A stretch of DNA of 64,000 bases from positions 418,403 through 482,402 of the forward strand of contig JADJSA010000018.1 of the NCBI GenBank assembly GCA_016711925.1. Direction: 5' to 3'. This stretch comes from Candidatus Methylophosphatis haderslevensis (GTDB lineage Bacteria; Pseudomonadota; Gammaproteobacteria; Burkholderiales; Rhodocyclaceae). Within the stretch, counting starts at the first letter, position 1, and each line of letters opens with the position of its first letter. The translations under genes were made by a program, and so were the position numbers. Below the pieces are notes generated by a model. The model saw only the letters and a program-made list of their open reading frames with translations. It had not been told where the DNA came from and made no database searches. Of the stretch, positions 44,921-55,155 are shown piece by piece.

Positions 44921-46534
44921 ATGCCCATGAAACACGAACACGATGTCATAGTCCTCGGCGGCGGCCTTTCCGGACTGACCTTGTCGCTGCAACTTAGGCA
45001 GCGTTTTCCCGACCTCGATATTCTGATCCTCGAACGCCGCACCCATCCGGTGCCGGAAGCCGCATTCAAGATCGGCGAGTCCTCCGTCGAAATCGGCGCC
45101 CACTACTTTGCCAACGTGCTCGGACTGAAGGATCACCTCGAACAGCATCAGCTCAAGAAATTCGGCTTCCGCTTTTTCTTTTCCGACGGCGAGCGCGACA
45201 TCACGCGCGTGACCGAACTGGGTGCGAGCAGCTTTCTGCCGACTCCCGCCTATCAGATCGACCGCGGCCGATTCGAAAACGCGCTGGCGGAAATCGCCCT
45301 CGCGCGGGGCGTGCAGTTCCGCGAGGGGGCGCTGGTGCGCAAGATCGAGTTGAGCGACGGGACAAAACCGCATGATGTGACCTACGAGCACGAGGGCACG
45401 TCGCGGCAAGCGTGGTCGCGCTGGCTGGTGGATGCCTCAGGCCGCGCCGGCATGCTCAAGCGTCAACTCGATCTGGCCGAGAGCAATGACCACAACGCCA
45501 ATGCCGTCTGGTTCCGCATCGCGGAGCGGATCGACATCAATGACTGGTCGACCGACACGGCATGGCTGGCGCGGTGCAATCCGCCCAACCGCTGGTTGTC
45601 CACCAACCATCTGATGGGCGCGGGATACTGGGTCTGGCTGATCCCGTTGTCTTCGGGATCGCACTCGATCGGCATTGTCGCCGACGCGGCACTGCATCCG
45701 CTAGACAGCATGAACACCTTCGACAAATCGATGGCGTGGCTGCAGAAACATCAACCGCGCCTTTTCGAGGCGCTGGATGGCAAACGCGACAAGCTGCAGG
45801 ATTTCGCCTTCTTCAAACGCTTCTCCTACGGGTGCAAGAAAGTGTTCTCCGGCAAGCAGCGCTGGGCACTGACCGGAGAAGCCGGCCTGTTCGCCGATCC
45901 GTTCTATTCACCGGGCAGCGATTTCATCGCCATCTCGAACACCTACGTTACAGAATTGATCGCCCAGGACCGCGCCGGCGGGCCGACCGAGATGTACGCC
46001 GGCATCTACGAGCAGATCTACTTTTCGCTCTACCGCAACATGCTGTCGCTGTATGTCGATCAGTACCCGATCTTCGGTGACGCCGAGGTGATGCCGGCAA
46101 AGGTGATCTGGGATTACACCTACTACTGGGGCGTGATGTGCCAGTTGTTTTTCCAGCAGCGCCTGACTGATGTCGTGCAGATGGGAAGGATGCAGAAGAC
46201 GCTTGCCAACGTGCAGCAGTTGAACGTCGCCGTCCAGGCGTTTCTGCGCGCCTGGAGTGCCGCGGCCAAGCCGCACAATCCGGCCCGCATGCTCGATCAG
46301 GCCCGGCTCGACTGGTTCGCCGAACTGAATCGCGGCTTGACCGATCAACTGGATCGCCAAGGTTTCGACCAGCGCATCGAGTCCATGCTGGCGCGGCTCG
46401 GCGATCTGGCAGTGGAAATCGTCACCCGCGCCACCCGCACCTGCCCGGCGCTTGACGGCACGGCCGTGCTGTCCCGGGTGTCCGGAGGCCGCAAACCGCG
46501 AACCGACGCCCTGCTGTTCGAGAGTACGGTTTAG
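44921..46534 (+). CDS. Flavin-dependent halogenase-like monooxygenase (2)
   Basis: 537 residues from the ATG at 44921; the ATG at 44927 is equally likely. FAD motif V-L-G-G-G-L-S-G-L near residue 10, F-K-I-G-E-S-S-V-E-I-G and the WxWxIP halogenase motif as W-V-W-L-I-P near residue 231. K in Q-L-K-K-F-G-F-R-F is a candidate catalytic lysine. It is longer than the first enzyme and similar to tryptophan-halogenase-like flavoproteins in pigment clusters. Both enzymes could act at different points of the aryl ring or polyene. Confidence 0.82.
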   Translation: MPMKHEHDVIVLGGGLSGLTLSLQLRQRFPDLDILILERRTHPVPEAAFKIGESSVEIGAHYFANVLGLKDHLEQHQLKKFGFRFFFSDGERDITRVTELGASSFLPTPAYQIDRGRFENALAEIALARGVQFREGALVRKIELSDGTKPHDVTYEHEGTSRQAWSRWLVDASGRAGMLKRQLDLAESNDHNANAVWFRIAERIDINDWSTDTAWLARCNPPNRWLSTNHLMGAGYWVWLIPLSSGSHSIGIVADAALHPLDSMNTFDKSMAWLQKHQPRLFEALDGKRDKLQDFAFFKRFSYGCKKVFSGKQRWALTGEAGLFADPFYSPGSDFIAISNTYVTELIAQDRAGGPTEMYAGIYEQIYFSLYRNMLSLYVDQYPIFGDAEVMPAKVIWDYTYYWGVMCQLFFQQRLTDVVQMGRMQKTLANVQQLNVAVQAFLRAWSAAAKPHNPARMLDQARLDWFAELNRGLTDQLDRQGFDQRIESMLARLGDLAVEIVTRATRTCPALDGTAVLSRVSGGRKPRTDALLFESTV

Positions 46535-46612
46535 CGTGCGTTTGCATTCAGTACTCGGTCGAACACGCGCTGCATTTGCGGGCGCCGAAGCCACTGACAG
46601 GCGGACCGGCCC

Positions 46613-48058
46613 GTGACCGAATACGACGTCATCGAGTATCCGCACCGCCCGTTCGCGCAGCTTCAACCCGACCGGCTGGCGGTGCTGGGGACGATGTTCG
46701 GAATGGCGTCGCCGGATCCCGCATGCTGCCGCGTGCTGGAACTGGGGTGCGGGTCCGGCGGCAGCCTTGTGCCGCTGGCCGCGTTGCATCCGGGCTCATC
46801 TTTTTTGGGCATCGACCTCGCGCGAACGCCGGTCGAGCAGGGGCGCCGGCGAATCGATGCGCTCGGCTTGGCCAACCTGCGCCTCGAACAAATGGATGTG
46901 ATGGCCTTTCCGCCGGAGGCCGGCGAGTTCGACTACATCATCGCGCATGGCCTCTTCAGCTGGGTGCCCGAGCCGGTGCGGGAGAGCATTCTCCGACTAT
47001 GCCATCGGCACCTTGCGCCGCAAGGCATTGCCTGCATCAGTTACAACACCTATCCGGGCTGCCGCATCCGGCAGGTGTTCCGCGACATGATGTTGTTCCA
47101 CACCGCGCAGTTCGACAATCCGCAGGACAAGATCGAGCAGGCGCGCAGCATCGTGCAACTGGTCGCCCACGGCACCCAGCGCCAGGACGCCGCACACCGC
47201 CTGGCCCGGGAGGAAGCCGCGCGCTTGGCGGGCCTGAGCGATTCGTCTCTGTTGCATGACGACCTCTCACCGGTCTGGCAGCCGTTCCTGTTCCATGAAT
47301 TCGTCTCGCTTGCCAGGGGTCACGGCCTGCAGTACGTCGCCGACAGTTCCTACGCCGACATGCAGGCGGCCGGAATCCCCGGTGACGCGGCAAGCCTGCT
47401 GCGGACGCTGGCTACCGGCGACCGAATCCGCTACCAGCAGTATCTGGATTACTTTCGCATGCGGCAGTTCCACCGGACGCTTTTGTGCCGCGACAGCGTC
47501 TCGCTGCGCCGCGAGCCGGATGTCTCGTGCATGGCGCGCTTCCATTTTTCGGCGCCGCTGCGCGAAGTGCCCTCAGCGTCGGGGGACGTACCAGCCGAAG
47601 CGAAGTCCTGGCGCAACGACGTCAACGCCGTAACGGTGACCACCGACAATCCCGCCGGCCTTGCCGCGCTGGCGGCGATCGCCGAGGCCTGGCCGGCGTC
47701 CCGATCCTTCGCTGAATTGGCCGGCAGCGCCTGCGAGCGGGAAGCCCTGTGCAATATCCTGCATGCGTACTACGCCTCGGGAATCATCCACGTCCATGCG
47801 GTTCCCGGGTCGGCTGGCCGCGTGGCGGGCGAGCGCCCGCAGGTTTGGCGGGTCGCACGACTGGAAGCCGGGATGACCTCGTCGATACCCAATCTGCACC
47901 TCGGCACCATCGAACTCAACGATCCGTCGATTCGCAGTCTGCTGCAGTTGTTCGACGGCATGCGCACGCGCGACGAACTCGAGGCCGCAGTCGGCGGCCG
48001 CGATGCCCTGCAGGCAATCCTCGAGGAGATGGTCCGCAAGGCTCTGCTGACTGCATGA
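46613..48058 (+). CDS. SAM methyltransferase with C-terminal regulatory domain (1)
   Basis: 481 residues from the GTG at 46613. An N-terminal class I methyltransferase domain (V-L-E-L-G-C-G-S-G-G, F-D-Y-I-I-A-H-G-L-F-S-W-V-P) is followed by a long region of the methyltransferase-regulatory type and a winged-helix-like C-terminus. It overlaps the next, related gene by ATGA. The substrate is unknown; methylation of the aryl head or of an envelope lipid is possible. Confidence 0.85.
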   Translation: MTEYDVIEYPHRPFAQLQPDRLAVLGTMFGMASPDPACCRVLELGCGSGGSLVPLAALHPGSSFLGIDLARTPVEQGRRRIDALGLANLRLEQMDVMAFPPEAGEFDYIIAHGLFSWVPEPVRESILRLCHRHLAPQGIACISYNTYPGCRIRQVFRDMMLFHTAQFDNPQDKIEQARSIVQLVAHGTQRQDAAHRLAREEAARLAGLSDSSLLHDDLSPVWQPFLFHEFVSLARGHGLQYVADSSYADMQAAGIPGDAASLLRTLATGDRIRYQQYLDYFRMRQFHRTLLCRDSVSLRREPDVSCMARFHFSAPLREVPSASGDVPAEAKSWRNDVNAVTVTTDNPAGLAALAAIAEAWPASRSFAELAGSACEREALCNILHAYYASGIIHVHAVPGSAGRVAGERPQVWRVARLEAGMTSSIPNLHLGTIELNDPSIRSLLQLFDGMRTRDELEAAVGGRDALQAILEEMVRKALLTA

Positions 48059-49500
48059 TGACCTCCTACGACGAACTGCCCTACATCGACCGGCCGTTTC
48101 GCCAGACGCACCCCGATCGCCTGGCGAGCATGGGTCTGCTGCTCGGCATGACGCCGGCAGACCCCGCCACGGCACGGGTGCTCGATGTGGGCTGCGGCGC
48201 GGCGCTCAACATCATCGCGATGGCGGCCACGCTGCCGAAGGCGCGCTTTCTTGGCTTCGATCTGGCAAAGTCGGCGGTCGAGCAGGCGCAGGCGCGCATC
48301 TCGCAACTCGGGCTGAGCAACGTCCGTGTCGAGCATGTCGACCTGATGGAGTTCCCGGGCGAAGCCGGCGAATTCGACTACATCATTGCCCATGGTTTTT
48401 ACTCCTGGGTGCCGCAATCCGTGCGCGAAGCGCTGCTGGCCTTGATGAATCGCCATGCCGGCCCCAACGCCATCTGCTACCTGAGCTTCAATGCGCGCCC
48501 GGGCGCCACCTTGCGCGAGGTCTGGCGCGGCGCCGCGGCCTATCACGCGGGCGGCATCGAGGATACGGTCGAGAAGGCGCGCGCGTCGGTGCGCATGCTC
48601 GAGATGATGGCCGAGGCCTCGGCGGCCAATCCCGGCGCCTGGCAGGAGATCGTCACCGACATGGCCGACAGGGTGCGCGACAACGGCGTGCGTTGGGTTG
48701 CCCACGACGATTTCGGATCGGTCTTCGAACCCTTTCACTTCCACGAGGTTGCCGAAGCTGCGGCGCGGCACGGCATGCAATATCTGTCCGACGCCTGCTA
48801 CTTCGACAGTCAGCCCTACGAACTGGGCGACGCGGCGCGCGGCATCCTGCAGAGTCTGGCCGACCGCGACATTCTTCTGCGCGAGCAGTATTTCGACTTT
48901 CTCGAACTGCGCCCGTTTCGTCAGATTCTGCTTTGCCGCAGCTGCATTGCCCTGCGCCGCCCGATCGATTGTGCGGGCCTGCAGCACATGTCCTTCAGCT
49001 CGCCGTCCGACGAAACGGGCGTTGCGGCTGGTGGCCGAGCCATCTTCTCCAATCCGCTGACCGGCGTACGCAGCGAGGTCCGAGAAGGGAGCCGGACAAT
49101 CCTGCGGCAACTTCGCGCAGCGTGGCCCTGCAGCGTACCGTTTGACCAGATTATCCCGGACGAGCGCGAGCGTGACGCGGGCGCCCGGACGCTGGAGCGC
49201 TTATGGGCCTGCGCATTGATCGAGGCGCACGCTGTCCCGCAACGATGCGGCCGCGGCGCAGACGATCGCCCGGTCGTGTGGCAACTGGCGCGCATTGAAG
49301 CCGCTACCGATGAAACCGTGACGACGCGAATCCACTCACAATGCGCGCTCGATGCCGGCACGCGGGAATTGGTCCGGCTGCTCGACGGATCGCGCAGCCG
49401 CGACCAGCTTGTCGCGGCCTTTCCCGATCTGCAGCGACGCATGGACTGGCTTGCGCGAATGGGGTTGCTCGAACCGACAGACCAGCAGACTGGCGACTGA
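48055..49500 (+). CDS. SAM methyltransferase with C-terminal regulatory domain (2)
   Basis: 481 residues from the ATG at 48055, a paralog of the preceding gene throughout its length. Shared landmarks include V-L-D-V-G-C-G-A-A-L-N and F-D-Y-I-I-A-H-G-F-Y-S-W-V-P. The first domain lacks one glycine of the usual motif I, so the two copies may differ in substrate. The pair clearly arose by tandem duplication and is translationally coupled. Confidence 0.85.
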   Translation: MMTSYDELPYIDRPFRQTHPDRLASMGLLLGMTPADPATARVLDVGCGAALNIIAMAATLPKARFLGFDLAKSAVEQAQARISQLGLSNVRVEHVDLMEFPGEAGEFDYIIAHGFYSWVPQSVREALLALMNRHAGPNAICYLSFNARPGATLREVWRGAAAYHAGGIEDTVEKARASVRMLEMMAEASAANPGAWQEIVTDMADRVRDNGVRWVAHDDFGSVFEPFHFHEVAEAAARHGMQYLSDACYFDSQPYELGDAARGILQSLADRDILLREQYFDFLELRPFRQILLCRSCIALRRPIDCAGLQHMSFSSPSDETGVAAGGRAIFSNPLTGVRSEVREGSRTILRQLRAAWPCSVPFDQIIPDERERDAGARTLERLWACALIEAHAVPQRCGRGADDRPVVWQLARIEAATDETVTTRIHSQCALDAGTRELVRLLDGSRSRDQLVAAFPDLQRRMDWLARMGLLEPTDQQTGD

Positions 49501-49593
49501 ATGGCGGCGATTTTGATTGCCGCATAAGTCCCGGGGCAATCGCTGGCGACCGGTCAACGCAAGCCGGACGGGCCGATGCGGCGCTGCGGTTCG

Positions 49594-50313
49594 TCAGGCC
49601 AGCCCGCCGTTGATCGAGATGACCTGTCCCGTGATGTACGCCGCTGACGCGCTCGCCAGGAAGCAGACCAGATCCGCCACTTCCTCGGGTTTGCCGGCAC
49701 GTTTTGCCGGCACCAGCCTGGCGATGGTCGGCGCATCGAACGCGCCGGCGATCATGCCGGTGTCGATGATGCCGGGCGCAACCGCATTGACCGTGATGCC
49801 GCGGCTGGCAAGTTCGAGCGACAACGACCGGGTCGCGCTGTGCAGCGCGCCCTTGGCCGCGCTGTAATTGACCTGCCCGCGATTGCCGGTAATCGCCGCA
49901 ATCGAGGTGATGTTGATGATGCGACCCCAGCGCGTGCCGATCATCGGCATGGTCAGCGGATGGGTGACGTTGAAGAACCCGTTGAGCGAAACGTCGATCA
50001 CGCTCGACCATTGCTCGGGCCGCATGCCCGGAAACACCGCATCGTCATGAATGCCCGCGTTGTTGACCAGCACCTGTATCGGGCCGGCGGTCAACGCGCC
50101 CTCGAGCGCCGCCCGGGCAGCCTCGCGGTCGCAGACATCGAATACGATTGCGGTTGCGCTGCCGCCGGACTGGACGATTTCCACGGCCAACCGCTGCGCT
50201 GCCGCCGGATTGCGATGGGCGTGGACCAGCACCTCGCAGCCCTGCGCAGCGAGGCGGCGACAGATCGCTGCACCGATTCCGCCGCTGCCGCCGGTGACCA
50301 GTGCACGCTTCAT
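49594..50313 (-). CDS. 3-oxoacyl-ACP reductase, ApeQ/FabG-like
   Basis: 239 residues from the ATG at 50313. SDR motifs T-G-G-S-G-G-I-G near residue 7, N-N-A-G-I, and the catalytic Y-x-x-x-K as Y-S-A-A-K are present. It reduces the beta-keto group in each polyene extension cycle. Its start overlaps the stop of the dehydratase gene as ATGA. It is the last gene of the long minus-strand operon that begins at 61.75 kb. Confidence 0.92.
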   Translation of the reverse strand: MKRALVTGGSGGIGAAICRRLAAQGCEVLVHAHRNPAAAQRLAVEIVQSGGSATAIVFDVCDREAARAALEGALTAGPIQVLVNNAGIHDDAVFPGMRPEQWSSVIDVSLNGFFNVTHPLTMPMIGTRWGRIINITSIAAITGNRGQVNYSAAKGALHSATRSLSLELASRGITVNAVAPGIIDTGMIAGAFDAPTIARLVPAKRAGKPEEVADLVCFLASASAAYITGQVISINGGLA

Positions 50314-50787
50314 GTGGCGCCCGGCCGCGTCGGTGAGGCGGATTGCGCCACACGCGCGGTGCCATCGAGAATGACCGCCGCGCGGCCGGCGAGCAGGCGC
50401 GTGCCGTCGCAGCTGACGACAAACCCGTAGAGCACGGTGTCGCCATCGCCGCCAAGCCGATCGGCAGCAATGCTCAAGGGAGTCGGCGATGTCGTCAAGC
50501 CGGTCGACCGCCAGTTCGACGCTCCTCACGCTGGCGAGAAAACCGGCGCGGGGCCGGCCGGCGCCGGCATTGCACAGGGCACCATGCACCGCCATGGCCT
50601 GCGCCGCATATTCGATGCCGCAGGCGGCGTGCAGGCAACCGTTGCTGCGCAACGGGTTATCGCCGGCGCGGTGGCTGGTTGCCTCGCAGCGGATGTGCCC
50701 CGCATCCCATTCGAGTACGCGGTCGAGCAGGCACATGGTGCCCGCATGCGGAATACGCGCCGCGATCCACGCCCGGTCCACGATCAT
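50310..50787 (-). CDS. Hot-dog dehydratase, ApeP-like (frameshifted)
   Basis: The first frame from the ATG at 50787 has I-P-H-A-G-T-M-C-L-L-D-R-V and A-C-G-I-E-Y-A-A-Q-A-M-A-V-H-G. One extra base near 50480 moves the rest, L-S-I-A-A-D-R-L-G-G-D-G-D, into another frame that ends at 50310. The joined product of about 158 residues fits ApeP-type dehydratases. It removes water after ketoreduction. It overlaps the genes on both sides by ATGA. Confidence 0.85.
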
Positions 50788-51579
50788 GGCGACGTGTGCA
50801 CGATGAGCTGCAGGCCGTCGAGATAGTCGAGCGTCAGCGATGCCGTTGCATCACGCGCCCAAGCGGCCAGCAGTGGCAACCCGCGCGCCGCCGGAACGTG
50901 CCGACGCAGCGCTTCCAGCGGTGGGTCGGCCATCTCGGTCACCTCGCCTTGTGCCGCATCGAGTTCGATGCGGGCCAGCGTTCGCGCCGAGCGCTGCGGC
51001 GCCACGACCATTGCCACGCCGAAGCTGTCCGGCAACGGCCGCGCGCTGTTCAGCGGCTCCGGATAGGGCGTATCGCAGGCGACCAGCAGCACCGGCCGGT
51101 CGAACGCGTTTGCCTGCGAGACCGCTTCCAGCAGGCCGGCGCCGAAGGTGGCATCGTAGGGTGCAGATCGAGGTCGAAGGCGCCATCGCGCCGGTTGCGA
51201 TTCCCCAGTAGCCGGACGGCGCGTTGTGCACCGAGTTGTGGAAACGGGTCGGCGAGATTTGCCTGTCTGCACCAGCCAGCGCTTCGCAGATGGCATGGCA
51301 GTTGTCGCCATCGGCGCCGGAGGACGAGAACACGCTGACCAGCCCGGCTGGATCGAGCCCGCTCGCGGCCACGGCCTCAAACCCGACCGCCAGCGACAGC
51401 CTGACGATCTGCCCGGTGCGCCGCCGTTCCGCCGGCGGCAGCGCGGCCGGCGCCGGCACCACGGGCGGCGCATCGACGTAGGGCGCCTCGCCGCGCAGCA
51501 CGGCGCGCGCGGCCGGCCAGCCGGCCAGGCCCGGACCGATCAGTCCGACGCCATCGACGCAGCCTGCGAGCTTGCTCAT
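50784..51579 (-). CDS. Ketosynthase-like chain length factor, ApeC-like (frameshifted)
   Basis: From the ATG at 51579 (M-S-K-L-A-G-C-V-D-G-V-G) the frame runs through F-H-N-S-V-H-N-A-P-S-G-Y-W, then an extra base near 51165 shifts it to Y-D-A-T-F-G-A-G-L-L-E-A. The joined length is about 264 residues. It lacks the catalytic cysteine of true ketosynthases, which is expected for the chain length factor that pairs with a ketosynthase in aryl polyene synthesis. Confidence 0.85.
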
Positions 51580-52767
51580 GCGCAAGGCCGAACAGCAGCG
51601 AGCAGTTGGTGCCGCCAAAGCCGAAGGAATTGCTCAGCACACGGCGCAGCGGCTGCTCGACGTTGTCGATCAGGTAGCGGCTCTTTCAGCGCCGGATCGG
51701 GCGTTTGCATGTTCACACCACCGCCGGGCAACAGGCCGTGGGTCAGCGCAAGGGCGCAGATCACGGCCTCGATCGCGCCTGCCGCGCCCAGCGTGTGCCC
51801 GGTCGCGCCCTTGGTCGAACTCACCGGCACACCTGTGCCGAACACGCCGAACAACGCCTTGTCTTCCGCGGCATCGTTGGTCTGGGTGGCGGTGCCGTGC
51901 AGATTGATGTAATCGACATCGTCAGGACGCAAGCCGGCCGAGGCAAGCGCCGCCTCCATCGCCAGCCGTGCGCCCAGTCCGTCCGGGTGCGGTGAAGACA
52001 TATGGTGCGCATCGCTCGATTCGCCGGCGCCGAGCAGCACGACGTCCCCTTCGGCGGCGCTGCCGGCTTCGAGCAGGATGAAACCGGCCGCCTCGCCGAT
52101 GGAAATGCCGTTGCGGTGCGCATCGAACGGCCGGCACGGCTGCGCCGAAAGCAACTCCAGAGAGTTGAATCCGTACAACGTGGTCAGACACAGCGAATCG
52201 ACGCCGCCGACGATCGCCGCGTCGATCATGCCGGCGGCCATCAGTCGCGCGGCGGCAGCAAACACCTTGGCACCGGACGAGCAGGCAGTCGAGATGACGG
52301 TCGCCGGGCCGGCGAGCGCGAAACGCCGCCGCACGAAGCTGGCGACCGAGTACGAATTGTGGTGTGTGGCATAGCGGAAATCGTGCGGCAGCGCACCGGT
52401 TGCCGGATCGCGCCGCCGATACGCCAGTTCCGTCTGCAGGATGCCCGCGGTGCTGGTGCCGAGAAACACACCGATCCGTGATGCGCCATGGCGCTCGATC
52501 GCTGCGCGCACCGCCGCGCCGAAGCCGTCCTGCCGCAGCGCAAGCTCGGCCAGCCGGTTGTTGCGGCAGTCGTAGTCGCTCAATGTCGGCGCAAGTTGCA
52601 CGGCGTCGACACCGGCCACCTCGCCGACCTGGGTGTTCAGATCCACGGTTTCGAATCGGCACGGCGCAAGCCCGCTGCGCCCAGGCGCGCAACGCGGCAA
52701 GGGTCGGCGCCAAGCCGTTGCCCAGGCAACTGGTCATGGTGTAACTGGCGAGTCGGACAGGTTGCAC
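51576..52767 (-). CDS. Beta-ketoacyl-ACP synthase, ApeO-like (frameshifted twice)
   Basis: A GTG at 52767 (V-Q-P-V-R-L-A-S-Y-T-M-T) begins the first frame; a shift near 52680 leads into the main frame with catalytic S-T-A-C-S-S-G, L-H-G-T-A-T-Q and K-G-A-T-G-H-T-L-G. A second shift near 51685 gives L-S-N-S-F-G-F-G-G-T-N. The original stop probably overlaps the chain length factor start as ATGA. All three catalytic residues are intact, so this is likely a working gene with assembly errors. Confidence 0.85.
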
Positions 52768-52820
52768 GGCGGCTGAAGGACAGATCGAGAAGTGTCCGAT
52801 GGTAGCAAATGTCGCCGGAT

Positions 52821-53540
52821 TCACCGCGAAACCGGTCGCGCCACCAGCAAAACGTTGGCAAAGGGTGTGCCGCGGCTCATCGGCATCGCGTCAACGCGAA
52901 AGCCCGACGCAGACAGGGCATCGCACCATTGCGCCAGGCTGCGGCAGGTGAAACGCGCCAGGCGGTGACCGCGGCTGAAGGTGACCAGGTGGTCGACCCA
53001 GTTGCTGATGCGAAAGGGCAGGCCGGCGGCGGCATCGCCGATGCGCAGCAACAGAACACCCTCTGTCGACAGGGCATCACGGCAGCGGCGCAGCACGTCC
53101 TGCTGGGCGGCAAGGTCGATGTAATGCAACACGTCGAGTATGACGATGGCGTCGACCTCGCCGAACGGCGTATCGCAAATGTTGCCGAGCACGAAGTCGG
53201 CGGCACCACCCAGCGCGTCGCGCGCCCGTTCGACATCGCGCGCCATCAGTTCGATGCCGCGCATTGCCGCCAGCCGCGGGGCCGCCGGCCAGCCGGCCGG
53301 CCACTGGCCGCCATCGTGCAGCCGATGTGCGCTCGAAAGCCATGAGGCGAGCAGTCCCTGGCCGCAGCCCAGATCGAGCACCCGCGCGTTGTCGGCAATC
53401 AGGCCGCGCTCCAGCAGCGCCCGAAATGCCGGGTCGCCCCCTAGTTTGCCGCGGGCAAAATGCCAGGCAAATCGGCCGGCCCGCCGGTAGGGCTGCGTCG
53501 CCTCGTAGAGCAGTTGCGGCAGGAATACGTCGGGCGTCAT
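52821..53540 (-). CDS. Class I SAM methyltransferase of the aryl polyene operon
   Basis: 239 residues from the ATG at 53540. The SAM motif V-L-D-L-G-C-G-Q-G-L-L is at about residue 53, and I-L-D-V-L-H-Y-I-D follows. A methyltransferase is a standard member of aryl polyene clusters, where it may methylate the aryl hydroxyl group or ring. It overlaps the deacetylase gene by ATGA. Confidence 0.88.
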   Translation of the reverse strand: MTPDVFLPQLLYEATQPYRRAGRFAWHFARGKLGGDPAFRALLERGLIADNARVLDLGCGQGLLASWLSSAHRLHDGGQWPAGWPAAPRLAAMRGIELMARDVERARDALGGAADFVLGNICDTPFGEVDAIVILDVLHYIDLAAQQDVLRRCRDALSTEGVLLLRIGDAAAGLPFRISNWVDHLVTFSRGHRLARFTCRSLAQWCDALSASGFRVDAMPMSRGTPFANVLLVARPVSR

Positions 53541-54381
53541 GACGCATCCAGTGTTGCTTGCAGCGTCACCGGACGCAAGCCGGCGCGTCGCACGGCTTCG
53601 AGAACCTGCGGCAGCGCATCGAGATCACCGGCCGGCTGCCGGCGCCGCGCGCGGCGTGGCCATCGTGCAGCAGCAGAATGTCGCCGGCTGCCAGGTCGCG
53701 CAACAGCCGCGCGCTGACTGCGGCGGCATCACGGGTGCGCGTGTCGAAACCGCGTCGCGTCCAGCTCGCGAGCTGGAGATCGAGCCTGGCCAGCACCGGA
53801 TCGAGAAACGGATTGCGCAGCCCGGCCGGTGCACGGAAAAAGCGCGGCTCGCGGCCGGTGATCTCGGTCAGCGTGCGCTGCCCGGCGCCGATCTCGCGCA
53901 TGAAGCCGCGCGGGCCGAGCAGCGAAAAGTTGTGGCAATGGTGCTGCGAGTGGTTTTCTATCGTGTGGCCGGCGCCAATGACTTCACCGCACAGCGCCGG
54001 ATGGCGCCGCGCGCGTTCGCCGATGCAGAAAAACGTAGCCTTGGCGCCGTGGCGGTCGAGCAGGTCGAGCACGCGCGGCGTGACGTCGGGATCGGGGCCG
54101 TCATCGATGGTGATGGCAATCTCGCCGCGTGCGGCGGCCGCCGCAGGCAACCGCGTCCAGTTGGGGCCGAGCAGGCTGCTACGCGGCCACAGTCCGGCGG
54201 CGGTAAGCAGGGCATGGTCGGCGGCCACCACACCCAAGGCCCAGGGCCACAGCTGGGGTTGGGCAATCACGCCGAGTGCTGCCCCGACATGCATCCCGAC
54301 CGAGCCCTTGAGCAGCGGCGCCCAGCCGCGCTTCAGGGGGGTGGACGGGCGGCGCCGGCGCAGGGTCGCGTCGCGGTTCAT
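53537..54381 (-). CDS. Polysaccharide deacetylase (NodB-fold) protein (frameshifted near its end)
   Basis: From the ATG at 54381 an N-terminal hydrophobic region leads the NodB domain with T-I-D-D-G-P-D-P-D, A-T-F-F-C-I-G, H-T-I-E-N-H-S-Q-H-H (metal-binding histidines) and L-L-L-H-D-G-H. A missing base near 53623 sends the last 28 codons out of frame; restoring it ends the gene in an ATGA overlap with the methyltransferase. About 280 residues. It is not a standard aryl polyene gene as far as I know and may act on a sugar added by the glycosyltransferase. Confidence 0.85.
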
Positions 54382-55152
54382 TCGTCACCTTCCGCCTGGC
54401 CGGGCACTGGCGCGGCAACAAGCCGCGATCCAGCCAGGCGTTCCACGCCGCGAGCCAGGGCGCCCAGTCGTGTCCGCCCGGCACTTCAAGCGAGCGCCCG
54501 GCAGGCAGGGTGTCGGCGATCAGGCGATGGCCGTCGGCGAAGCGGTCATGCCGGCCGTAACCCATAAATACCGCGGGCGTTCGGTCGGGGACCGTCGTCC
54601 CTGCGGCAAGCCACGACCAGACCTCGCCTTCGAGATCGTCTTGCGCGCCACCGGCCTGCGCATGCCACTGGACCGCACCGCCGGCTGCGGCAATCTCCCG
54701 CAGCACTTCGCGCGACCCCGGGTAGGGCGCGATGGCGACCACGCCATCTATCTCTTCGCCATGGCGCGCCGCATAACCGAGCGCAGACAGCCCGCCGAGC
54801 GATATGCCGATCAGCCAGATCCTGCGTGGCCGGCCCGGCGGGCCGCCAGCACGATGTCCTCGCGGATGCGGCGGATCACGCTGCGGTCGCCGAAGTAGCC
54901 GATGTGGGCATCGGCCATCACGATGTCCGCCGCCAGTCCGCGGCTGCGCACCGCCGCGACGAATCCCTGTGCGCGAAAATCCGCCGGCTGGCTGTAGGCG
55001 CCGGGCAGCATCACCAGCAGCACTGGCGCGCGAGTGGTGCAGCCTGCCTGGTCGTGGAGCAATTCCATCGGAATCAAGGCTGGCCGGGTCGGCGCGCAGC
55101 CAGCGAGTGCCGCCAACAATGCCGCGCAACCGAGCAGGCGCAGCAATGCCAT
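54378..55152 (-). CDS. Lipoprotein alpha/beta hydrolase (frameshifted)
   Basis: The first frame from the ATG at 55152 has a signal with lipobox A-A-L-A-G-C and V-L-L-V-M-L-P-G-A-Y. A shift near 54825 leads to W-L-I-G-I-S-L-G-G-L-S-A-L (nucleophile G-I-S-L-G) and V-P-G-G-H-D-W-A-P-W (histidine). A second shift near 54413 restores an end that overlaps the deacetylase by ATGA. About 257 residues. It is probably an envelope esterase or thioesterase; its role in the pigment pathway is unknown. Confidence 0.8.
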
Positions 55153-55155
55153 GGA

